Below are positions 46,427 through 56,900 of a DNA stretch of 64,000 bases, piece after piece. The notes below the pieces were generated by a model that was not told where the DNA came from, made no database searches, and worked only from the letters and a program-made list of their open reading frames with translations. The position numbers and the translations under genes are program-made. The stretch covers positions 1 through 64,000 of the forward strand of contig JAJSPD010000064.1 in assembly GCA_021307315.1 (NCBI GenBank), given 5' to 3'. The DNA comes from Bisporella sp. PMI_857 (taxonomy: Eukaryota; Ascomycota; Leotiomycetes; Helotiales; Helotiaceae). Each line of letters starts with the position of its first letter. Position 1 is the first letter of the stretch.

Positions 46427-48135
46427 ATGGAAACGTCTTTCACCAAAGAGCAGGTCAAGCTTTTATTGCGGTCTGCCCAGCCGCTCGAGATCATCTGCGA
46501 TATGTAAGTCTCAGTTCTCCTTTTCGGCATCCAGATGGGCGGAGGAAGCGACGTCCTGCAAATTGTGGTAGAATCAGCATGTTCATTGCTTCTAACAAAG
46601 CAATAGCCTCCGCATCATCGAGAATCAACAGGCGTTCAAAGACCTCTGCCATGCGATTTACCATGTGACCGGATACCATCGGGCGAATTCTATCAATGCT
46701 CGTGCTGATGTGCCAGTCCGATCACCTGATGGCGAAAACTTTACGGTATGTGTAATATGTAGCATTATTTGAGATGCATTAGGTCGGGGAGTTATTCGAA
46801 CAGCATACTGACTTGAGTCAGAGCGACTTCTGGAAATTGGTCGATTATTTCTTGGGTGACGACAAGAACGGGTTGAAAGCCGGTATTTTGTTCTTTCCTC
46901 ACTGCCTACCTGGTCTCCAGGGCTGGCAAGACAGTTTTATGAGCGAGCGAATGGAGTGGTTTCCTTCGAAATTCGAACGACCTGTTATTCGAATCGGTGT
47001 CGCACTTCTTTTCGAACATTTAAAACTTAATCTGATTGACCTTTCAGGAAGTAAGATTCGGCAGATTCTTAGTTGGCCAGGCGAAGCCGACTGCGAGAAG
47101 TGCGGTAATGGCGATATTTTGCAGGGCAATATGATACTCTATTGTGCCGAATGCGATATTGGCTTCCATCAACAATGTTATTCCATCAATTTGGTTCCCG
47201 AAGGACACTGGTACTGTGATGATTGTACCGTAGTCCGAGAGGCGAGTCCTAATATTCTATCGATTGTGCTGGATTGAAGAGTACTGACTTGGTAGTAGGC
47301 TGATGAGAAGGGAGGAACAGGTAGCAACAAAGGGGTAATTAAGAAGGTACTTCCACGAGCCTAACCTAGTTTTATGATAGCATTTGTAGCATTTAGAATG
47401 AAGCTTTATTCAGAGATGCTGACACTGGTCACAGCAGCCCACTCCCCGCAAGAAGACGCCGCGGAAGTATAGCTTTAAGCCTGAATTAGACAATGACGAT
47501 TTGGGCAAAGCCGACAACACCTACTTCGATGAAGACGCTATCCCGCCCCGATCTGGACGCAGAACGCGACTCCAAAGAGCTGAGCAGGGAAACAGTCTCA
47601 AAAGAAAGCGTCCCAACCCTTCGAAAATTGCTTCTAGCAAGAAGCCCCCTGGTACGCCCACCGCAATCCAAAAGCGACAGAAATCTTCACCAATCAATAA
47701 CGCCAACCGTTTCCGCGTCCCTCGGCATCCGCATCAAAGATCAGGTAGTCCAATGGTTGAAGAACGAGGCAACACTGTTCTCATGACTTCGTTGAATAAC
47801 CGAACCAAACTCAGACGACAAATCCAGCTTGATCAAGTGAAAAATGTAGGAATTGAGAGCTCGGCTCCGTTTCTTCATCTATTTTAATGCTAACTTCTGA
47901 ATAGGTGCAAGGTTTGTTCAGTTTGTGTGCCGAGCGTTGGGGCGTTGAACAAATTCACAGCATTTATCTTTCCGAAACGAACGGCGAATTCTTCGAGATA
48001 GTCAAGGATAATGATGGGGATTTTGAGGTGTTTCTGAGGAAGGTTAGAGAGATGGGGGGTGGACGGGATGGTGATATTAGTGCAGCTTCTGTCAAATTAG
48101 AGCTATTAGAGCCAGGTCACGGACTTGTTGAGTAA
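46427..48135 (+). CDS. PHD-finger protein of unrecognised family
   Basis: Six exons, 46427..46503, 46607..46745, 46822..47241, 47299..47346, 47435..47845 and 47905..48135; 441 residues. A C4HC3 PHD finger spans residues 163-207: Cys163, Cys166, Cys180, Cys183, His188, Cys191, Cys204, Cys207, within CEKCGNGDILQGNMILYCAE. PHD fingers read histone H3 tails, so a chromatin role is likely. Residues 1-160 form an unnamed helical region (starting METSFTKEQVKLLLR). After the finger come basic stretches (TPRKKTPRKYSF, KRKRPN) that could direct nuclear import and bind DNA, then a C-terminal domain with no match I recognise. The third intron starts with GC (47242..47298, GCGAGT donor); without removing it the frame ends nine codons later. 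Exon 4 is small and its 3' limit is less certain. Confidence 0.8.
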
Positions 48136-48503
48136 GCGGAAGAGTATCAAGCTTGGTGTATGCCTATTTCGAGGTGTCCTGTACGATGTACACATGGGTT
48201 GCTAAAGTGGATGCCTTAAGGATTGTAGCCTCCTTGATAAGAAATTGGGAAGTGTTTACTCATGACAATCACTATTCTATCAACACAGAAACATGCTGGC
48301 TTGGGTAATGCATTAGGGGCAAGAGTTATCCAGCCCTCTCCCTAGAAGAGCAGAATCTTGTTATTTTCAGACATTAAAGGGGGCGGCCTTATCTATCCCA
48401 AAATACTGAATCATACACGTAGTATACATCGCGCCTGAGCTTTTTCGTGTGGTTCCCAGCTATAATACAACCATTTTCCCATTTTGATACACCATACTCC
48501 AAT
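48136..48503. other. Convergent intergenic region, nothing recognised
   Basis: 370 bp between the 3' ends of the PHD gene (forward) and TIM13 (reverse). No structure beyond AT-rich 3' flanks. Confidence 0.4.
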
Positions 48504-48835
48504 CTAGAACGAGCCGCCTACGCCGCCTTGCTTGCCTTGCTCGACCTTCATTCTGTTAAGATATGACTGACGCACTGTGCTCCATGCCTGCATATACTTT
48601 TCCATGCAGTGTGTAAAGCATGTCGTCTCGCCGCTCGATAAGGAAGCTCCGGGCTTTGGTACGCAGCGTTCGAAACAGTGCTCGTTGACTTTCTGCTGGG
48701 CTATTAACGTACATATCAAGGCCATTGTGGATTTATACGCACCTCGATCAATTGCCTAGCATTTGTCATCGCTGCCTCTTGCTTCACCTGTTCCATAAGC
48801 CGCTCCTTAGGGTCTGAAGATCCAAGGCTATCCAT
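48504..48835 (-). CDS. TIM13: Mitochondrial intermembrane space translocase subunit Tim13
   Basis: Two exons, complement(48504..48695, 48743..48835), with a 47-nt GTGCGT...CAG intron in phase 0; 94 residues. Small Tim proteins form ring chaperones (Tim8-Tim13) that carry hydrophobic precursors across the intermembrane space to the inner membrane. The twin Cx3C motif is intact: CFERC and CFTHC, spaced as usual by a PGASLSSGET linker. The N-terminal segment RLMEQVKQEAAMTNARQLIE and the following KYMQAWSTVRQSY fit Tim13 rather than Tim8, Tim9 or Tim10. Imported through the Mia40 disulfide relay, so no cleavable presequence is needed. The ATG at 48835 gives the normal family length. Divergently placed from the lectin gene. 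Confidence 0.93.
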
Positions 48836-49247
48836 ATTTACAGCTATTGATGTTTTGTGCTGCGGTGCTTTTGCTGCATAAAAGTTAGTTGTATGCAGAA
48901 GGCTAACACTAATGATATGCGTACCAATGGGCTGCAAAGAGAGATAAATATTTGGAACGAGTGGATTGCGACTTGGTAGAGCTTAGCGGAGACTTCTATC
49001 AATGTTTGTCTCGGGGTTGCATCTTGACATTGACGGAAGCCACAAATGAGGCTTGACGCTAGAATTTTTGACAGGGGTCCTTCTTCAAGCCGAGATTCAG
49101 AAAGCTGGCCTTAATGAGCTTCAGATTCCGTATCTCAGCCGCCGCCCAATTTTATTTCATTCTTTGAGTATTGCTTTTTTTTTTCTGGGGTCTTACCTTT
49201 CCCTGACGGTCTAGAGCCAATTCTGAGGACGGCGGAAGGCATTGAAA
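48836..49247. promoter_or_regulatory. Divergent promoter region of TIM13 and the lectin gene
   Basis: 412 bp shared between two genes that read away from each other. A T10 run near 49170 lies about 75 bp before the lectin ATG. No clear TATA box in either direction. Confidence 0.45.
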
Positions 49248-50438
49248 ATGTGGCTTTCGACCTCGCTGGCAGCTTTATGGCTGGCAACATGTGCTCTTGC
49301 GAAAACGCCAGAGACTTCCGCACATACGGATGAGAATGGCATCAGGAGTATACCGGTAGGGTTGAAAAACGCCGATTTAATTGATACTTGTACTAAATGC
49401 GCTATAGCTCCGAACGCATACGTTGGCCGCGGTTTGTGCTTGAAGATCAAATTGCTATGCAACCACCCACTGACTTAAGGAATAGCCATATCTGGATTCT
49501 GACATGCAAAGTCGATGGTGGGATTTCGGAGGCAATACAATTATTCGGGCAGACCAGTATGTCGATTTGGAGGTGCTGCCTTGATCGCGTGCTCATATTC
49601 ATTGCAGATACATAAGGTTAACTTCGGATCGCCCGTCGCAAGAGGGTTGGATTTTCTCTCGTGTACCGTTGACGGCCACGAACTGGGAGGTACGTGGATT
49701 ATAGTATGTACTGGGCTATCTGAATTGAGCACTGACGAGTCCCAGATCGAACTCGAGTTCAAACTCCATGGCGCTGGCAACCTGCACGGAGATGGATTTG
49801 CATTATGGGTGACAAAACAACGGGCGACACCTGGCCCAGTCTTCGGACATGCTGATAAATTTGAAGGCCTTGGGATCTTCTTTGACACTTATAAGAACAA
49901 CCGGCCCGGAACCGTATTTCCTTATGTTATGGCAATGATTGGAGATGGCACAAAGCCGTACGACAAATCGAACGATGGCAAGGATAACGAGGCTTATGGT
50001 TGCTCTGCACGTGGCATTCGAGGAGCAAGCATCCCAACCAGGGCCAGACTCACATATTTCCAAGACAAGAGCTTGAAGCTAGAGTTGATGTATAAGGTAG
50101 AGGATCAATGGGAGCTATGCTTCGAGACAAACGAGCCGCCTGCGATTCCACAAGTGGCATATCTGGGCTTCAGCGCTGAAACAGGAGAGCTGAGTGATAA
50201 CCACGACATCATCAGCGTGCACACGAAAAATCTTTACGACACCAAGAGCCGACCTGATCATTCAGGAAGCAAGAACCCATCAGGACCAGACTCGAAGAAC
50301 AGGGGAGGATCAACGAAACCTAAAGGAAGCTGGAGCTGGTTCTTTTTCAAGATCATTCTCTTTTTCCTTGTGATAGGTGGAGCATATGTTGGTTATACGG
50401 CATGGAGAACCCAGCAACGAAAGAGCCACAGGTTCTAG
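49248..50438 (+). CDS. L-type lectin cargo receptor (VIP36/ERGIC-53/Emp47 type)
   Basis: Five exons, 49248..49355, 49408..49431, 49486..49556, 49608..49689 and 49746..50438; 325 residues. These membrane lectins carry high-mannose glycoproteins between ER and Golgi. A signal peptide (MWLSTSLAALWLATCALA) is followed by the legume-lectin-like fold: PYLDSDMQSRWWDFGGNTII, then GDGFALWVTKQR, GLGIFFDTYKNN, and FSAETGELSDNHDIISV, which hold the carbohydrate- and calcium-binding Asp and Asn. A Ser/Gly/Lys-rich linker leads to one transmembrane helix (FFFKIILFFLVIGGAYVGY) and a short basic cytosolic tail ending KSHRF. Exon 2 is only 24 nt, and it is needed to link RSIP to PYLDS in frame. Absence of an N-terminal coiled coil suggests the VIP36/Emp46-like branch. 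Confidence 0.93.
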
Positions 50439-52249
50439 GTTTGAAAAAAGGAACGGTGCGGCGATGAATTATTGTATTGAAGCGTGTATATCAAGCCAAA
50501 ATCTGGGTCAAGAAATGGAAAGTCATTCCTCTACACATGACTGTGCATCTTGAAATATCTGACTAAACAGCCTACATGAATTTTCCAACATTTTGTATCA
50601 ATAAAATTTGTGATTCCAGAGGGTATCCGGTCAAACAACTTCGGATCTATAAGCAGAAATTTGGTTCAAGTGAACGCAACCTATTCGGTTGGCAAGATCT
50701 CCATATTTTTATGATTGCAGTCCCTAAACCAATTCTGTGGGTCCTAGATACGTAATATATACTATGATTTCTTCAATTTTGAAGAAACCCTATATAACTC
50801 TTGAAAGCCTCGAATTACCAGCTCTCTAACTCTTAGAGCTATCCAGAGTGGTAAGATCTAGACTCCTACCAATTTGCAAAAACAAATTCGACAGGGATCC
50901 CCGTCTTCATTAATGGACATTATCAGTATACAACCCATGATTGAGCCGCGAAGCAAAGTTCGTTGATCACCTGATACTTAAACACCTACTTATGGTAGTC
51001 GGAAGCTCTTTGAAAATAGCGTTGAGTTTCTTTCCTTTGGACTTCTCATCTACGATGAACCAGCCGGCCAGTATGCAGGGCATATGCTCCATTGCGGAGC
51101 CCTCCGCAAAGGTACCTGAAAGCCAAAATTCCATTCTTCTCGACCTCGAAGCCATCAGTTGCACTTCCAAGACAGCCGGGATCTTGTAACCTGCACTTAT
51201 CGTTTATACCGACCTCGAGAGATCAGTCAGGGGTAAGCTCGCTTAGGAAAGGGGCTTTCCGAATATTTCCAAGGAATTGAGTTCGGGCTGCTTGCGATCT
51301 TCCTAAACGGCCGGATGCATTGGGAGAGACATCTATTGTTTGGCATAAATATCATTCGAATATAGAGGTGGATCTATTTTTCTAGCCACGGTTTCTTTAG
51401 CTGCCGTTGCTTGAATGTTACGTCGAGTACTTATTGAAGCCCCGGTTCCATACTGAACACTATTCAATCACGCTTGGCTTCGTTACAGTCTCCGTATTGC
51501 CTATTGACCCTTCTATCCACAGTCCTTTGTCTGTCCCGGCTATGGTCCGACAGGGTTATATTGTTACCGGACTCAAGCTGTATCCAAGCGGACGGGAAAA
51601 GAAACAGAGCATGTGAACTGTGATATACTGCGGGAGATATTCCGTACCCAGCAATTGCGCCTACAAATGATGCCGAAACTAATGTTTAAATGGCTTGCGG
51701 CATTATCACACCCCCGGATTACAGTGTATGGTGCATATGTGCCCTGCACAGTCAGCATCTTGCAGTCGTGGCCACGTCTCCCATCCCTTTCATTTCAATT
51801 CTAGATGTAATATTTGAGACAAGAAACAAATGTCTGTAAATACCAGATGGTATTTGTCCATACGGATCGATAAAAACAAGCTTTCAATAAGAACTAAGTT
51901 GAATGCACATTGAAGATTTTGGAGCTCTTTGGGGGTCAAATGACGTAGTGCATGGAGGCGTGAAGCTTAAACTTTTATCCCTGCAACGGATCCGTCGGGT
52001 TGGTCTCTTATCAAGGCACAGCAACCGGTCAATGACGGTGCATAAGTTAATGGTAATAAATCATTGTTTTTTCTTCTTTTCTGGATTTGCTCTCAATCAC
52101 ATATCACAAAGTCAATTGGGACTCCAAAATCTCAATTCTGTCGTATAGAACAAAGTAAGGCTATCTATCTTGGAGCTACGATAAGAGCTCCATCAAAGGA
52201 CGTCATCAGCAAGAAAGGGTTCAATTGACCTAAAACTAAATTCGCAAAG
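50439..52249. other. Intergenic, no gene recognised
   Basis: About 1.8 kb between two forward genes. Short frames at 50967-51170 (reverse), 50941-51189 and 51407-51616 (forward) have no family motif. The last 150 bp should be the promoter of the carrier gene. Confidence 0.4.
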
Positions 52250-53275
52250 ATGTCAAAAGTACAAGGCGTCTTTCCGAAGCCCAAGATTGAGCTCTACAGT
52301 GGGCAGTACTTCGCAGCCTGCGGTCTAGGAGGAATAATCGGTGCGTGCCCTCCTCGTCTCTCTCTGTCTCACAACTAAATGCGCTCCAGCCTGCGGCCCA
52401 ACCCACACGGCCGTCACGCCGCTCGACCTGGTAAAATGCCGACGACAAGTCGACCCCGCAATCTACAAGTCCAACTTCGGCGCCTGGAGCAAAATCTACA
52501 AAGGCGAGGGCCTGCGCGGGGTCTTCTTCGGCTGGTCGCCCACGTTCGTCGGGTACTGCCTCCAGGGCGGCGGGAAGTACGGGTTCTACGAGGTGTTCAA
52601 GTACCTGTACGGCGAGCAGACGTTCCCGAACGCGAATAAGACGGTGGTGTTCTTGGCCGCGAGCGCGAGCGCGGAGTTTTTGGCGGACATTGCGCTTTGC
52701 CCGTTCGAGGCCATCAAGGTCCGGATGCAGACTACGCTGCCGCCGTTTGCGAGCACGATGAGGGAAGGCATGAGCAAAGTTATCGCGAGCGAGGGTTATG
52801 CTGGGTATATCCTTTTTCCTTCCAAAGGGGTTGAGACAGTGAGGCTAATAAAGATAGGTTATACAAAGGGCTAGTACCTCTCTGGGGTCGTCAAATCCCG
52901 TACACCATGGTAAAATTCGCAACCTTTGAAAGGACGGTCGGCAAAATTTACGACGTCCTTGGCAAGCCCAAGGCTTCGTATAATGGGCTCCAGCAGACCG
53001 GGGTTTCCTTCCTCGGTGGCTACATTGCCGGCATTGCCTGTGCGGTCGTTTCTCACCCCGCGGACGTCATGGTATCAAAGTTGAACTCGGATAGGAAATC
53101 CGGGGAGAGTGCAGGCAAAGCTATGGGGAGGATATATGGCAACATTGGGTTCACGGGTCTGTGGAACGGGCTCCCGACGAGAATCTTGATGATTGGCACC
53201 TTGACAGCGTTCCAGTGGCTTATTTATGATTCATTTAAGGTGGCAATGGGTTTCCCGACAACAGGAGGGCATTAG
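52250..53275 (+). CDS. PIC2: Mitochondrial phosphate/copper carrier PIC2
   Basis: Three exons, 52250..52340, 52390..52804 and 52858..53275; introns of 49 and 53 nt keep frame, giving 307 residues. A mitochondrial carrier family member in the inner membrane; yeast Pic2 moves phosphate and copper. Three carrier repeats are visible through their signatures: [22 protein letters not shown] and [12 protein letters not shown]. The openings ([20 protein letters not shown] and [12 protein letters not shown]) and [13 protein letters not shown] match Pic2 more closely than Mir1. There is no N-terminal presequence extension. Exon 2 has very strong G/C-ending codon choice, unlike the AT-rich flanks, consistent with high expression. 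The Cys in the first repeat region (ACG after the first splice) is one of the residues implicated in copper transport in Pic2-type carriers. Confidence 0.93.
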
Positions 53276-53953
53276 ATTATAGAAGAATCTGGAGTTGAGG
53301 AGTTACGGCGAAGCACAGATATAAGGAAAATAGCGGTGCTTAAAACAGTCACATGTCCCTCGGGCGCCTCTCACACATGATTCACACATGTATAACTTTG
53401 AAATTCTAGATAGTATTTTAATCCGATTGCCCAGTCATATTACACCGTTTCCTACTAACCACAGGCAGGTATGTCTTCGTTCTCCCCCTTTCCCACATCC
53501 CTCCGCCATCTCTACCTCTTTGAAACAAGAGTAACGTACGCTAGTTATGATAAATTTTGTCCTACTACTACTGCTTCGAATCGAAGCAGTAGATGAATCA
53601 ATAAATCTTGAAATAAAGGAGAAGAAATGCAAGGTAAAAGTTTCAGTTAAGAACTGCACTCCACGCCTTACTGCGGGGCTATTGACGCTTCGCTCATCTT
53701 TCGCCATGCAACAATGTTATAAAATTGCTTGCACTATATAGATAGAGTTCAGATTAGAGTACATGAGAACATTGTGGAACAAGCCCTACCTTTTTAGTAG
53801 CTAGGATAGTGGTGTAGAATTGGTGCTTGAGTGCCAAAAAATTTGCATACCTAGAAAGGAGGAAAAGCTAGCACAAATACGGAATTAGTCGTTATCAATT
53901 AATATAAATATGTGTTTGTATTTTATACCCCAACTATATCTCTTTCTATTAGT
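53276..53953. other. Convergent intergenic region with a palindrome
   Basis: 680 bp between the 3' ends of the carrier (forward) and the ABCC transporter (reverse). It contains the 25-bp palindrome described at 53568-53592. No gene-like frame with a motif. Confidence 0.4.
53568..53592. terminator. 25-bp palindrome between convergent genes
   Basis: Two perfect 12-bp arms, CTACTGCTTCGA and its complement TCGAAGCAGTAG, around a single A. As RNA it would need a few loop bases, still leaving a stem of about 11 pairs. Position between two converging transcripts suggests a 3'-end or polymerase-pausing role, but eukaryotic terminators do not rely on such hairpins, so the functional call is tentative. 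The palindrome itself is certain. Confidence 0.4.
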
Positions 53954-56900
53954 CTACAACTCTTCAACTACCTCCTTCGATGAGCTGCTGTAGATATCAT
54001 ATAGCTCTTTGAACGCACTATCTTGCGCTAGTAGTTTCGCAGGTGTATCACACTCCTTCACTGCTCCCCTCTCCAACACCAAAATCCGATCAAAATTTAA
54101 AATCGTCTCCAGTCGATGCGCAACCGCCACAACAGTACACCCTGCAAACTCTTCCCGAATTACCCTCTGCATAAGCTCATCCGTCTTACGATCCACGCTA
54201 CTCGTCGCTTCATCCAACACAATAATCTTAGATTGCCTGAGAATTGCTCTTGCAAGACAGAAGAGCTGACGTTGCCCATGAGAAAGAGAGTCAACATCGA
54301 GCTCTGTATCGAGGCCACCAAGGGAGGTGATCGTAGTATGTAACTGTACTTTGTGAAGAGCAGAGATAATAAGCTCGTCTGAGCTAGCTTCGTACGGGTC
54401 AAGGTTGAGACGGATACTGCCGGCAATAAAATAAGGATCCTGGGAGATGACATTCAATCGACCACGGATTTGTTGGCGAGGCAATGTAGAAAGGTCAATG
54501 TCGTCAATGAGTATAGAGCCTGAAGATATTTCCATCATTCTAAATAGAGCAAGAATGAACGAGCTCTTGCCACTGCCGCTCCGTCCACAAATGCCAAGTT
54601 TCTCTCCAGGCAGGATCGAAAGAGAGATATTGTTCAAGGCTAGGTTGTCATCACCTGTCGTACTAGTGGGAAGTTAGAAATAAGGTAGAATTGGGAAAAT
54701 CAAATGAACACCTTACTTGTAGGATGCTGATACATTTTTGAGTTTGATTGCCCCATGCAGAGGCCAGTTCTGAGGCGGAGGCGTAATTTCTTGCGGAAGA
54801 GCCTCAGTAGGTGTTACCTCACTGAATGTCCTTACACGCGAAACTGCTCCAATACTGGTCTCAAGATTTGTCCCTGCCAATCAGTCAACATTGTCCCTTC
54901 TGGTCTACCGTCGTCAAAAAATGAACTTACACCACATTACCAAGCCCTGCAGTGACAAATTGAACTCAATAATATTAATCAATGCGACTCCAGTGAAACC
55001 TGGACTGACAACGTCTCGCAATTTAACTGCTAATCCTGTTACAATAAGTGCCAAGGCAACACAGACAAGATCTAAAACAAGGGAAAGCCATCTCTGGATC
55101 ATCAAAAGTAAATAGAATGGCCGTTGAGAAGTGTCCAAGAGCAGAAGGTTGAGGTCGCGCTCATTTTGCTGCCATCCAAAAGCTCTGATTGTCGAGAGTC
55201 CACTGAGGGACTCGATGAATTGTGTACTTTCTCTCCTTAGCGATCTCATTCTAGATTGATAGCCTGGAGTTTCTTACTATAGAGGGCTTTTTGCCTCCAA
55301 ATCCATGAATCGTAGCTGCCTCGATGTCCTGAGATAGTACTTCTGGACGAGATAGAATACGAATGCAATGAAGGGGTATGCTAGTGCGATGTAAAACGTG
55401 GCGGTGGCAATGAGAATAGCCTGACCGAGACAGATGAAGATCGCAACCTGTTCATGAGTTAGTGTCACACCTCATTAAAGACTCACAGGTACTTACTGAA
55501 AAGTTTAGGCCCGCCATTGGTAGCTCTCCATCAATCAATTCCATGTCTTGGCTGAACCTAAAAGCGCGTCAATACCGGGAGCGTGGTAGGAGTACTTGTA
55601 ACATACCTATTTACCAAGACACCTGTATCAACCATTGAAAAAAGCGACATTGGTGCGCTATATAAGATTAGTACACGGAATCATCGAGGGAAGAAGCTCC
55701 TACGAGGCAACTGTTCTCAGCGTGATCCAGTGCAACTGGCGACCGGATTTAGGGTTGATTTGCATAAAAGTATGCCTAGATGATATGTGTGAGTATTCAA
55801 ATCTCAGCAGTTTACTGGCACTGGGTATCCACCTACCAACACAAGAGCGCAAGTACAGCCAAGGTTGATATTTCAAGTACTGAATATACACCCATATATT
55901 TGGCTGTGCTTTGATTAGGATGCTTTGTCTCTGAGTCAGACCACCATTTGAGCCAAACCGCTAGCACCATTCCGTTAGGAGTGTCTTGCAATATGACAAA
56001 CCATGTGTACTCACTAGGAAACGTAGAGAAAAACGAGAATATGACTGAGTAGGCGAAGAAAAGAAGCGTAGGTAGTATCCCAATGCTTTTGAAGTAGTAC
56101 ATGTAAACTGCCATGTCGCCGAGTTGTCTTTTCTTTTCGTCCATTGCATCCATTAAAGGGCTAGCACTTAGAGGTTCTAATGTTCGTTTGCCTGGAGATT
56201 CCTCTATTTCTGACTTGCGCTTTCCTTGTTGGACAGAAAAACTGCGAACATAGCCATCCATGGCATTCAGGTGGTCAAAAGCTCCCTGCTCCAAAATGCC
56301 ACCGTCGCTTCCAAGGGCTACAATGTAATCTGCCAATGGTAGGAGATTCACTGACATGATTGATTAGTTGTCAATTTTCACGCTCTTGTGGACGATGAAT
56401 ACAAACCTGCATGTGTGGCAAGTATGACTGTACTTTTGCTTCGACGAAGGAGGCCATCGGGTCCTAACAACCTGTGAAATACGAGATCTTCGGTTGTCGC
56501 GTCCATGCCAGAGAATACATCGTCCATGATGACGATTCCTTTCTTTGAGTAGACTGCTCTAGCAATTGCCTGCAATGTTGTTATTTCCTTCCTAGTACAG
56601 ATATGGAAAACAAGAAGTCATACCACGCGCTGCTTCTGGCCCCCCGAAAGTGTGATACCTTTACTTCCAATCTGAGTCTGATCACCCATCGGGAAAGAGG
56701 CAAGGTCCTCCTCAAGACCCGATGCATGAAGAACAGCGTTATACCAAGGTCCGTCAAAAGTAGCAAACCCGAGAATATTTTTCTGAACCGAGCCATTGAT
56801 TAGCCATGGGGATTGGTCGCAGAATGCTACCTCTTTTGAGGAGACATAGACAAATCCTTGCGTACTCGTGGTTTCTCCAAGTAGTGCTTTGAGCAAGGTC

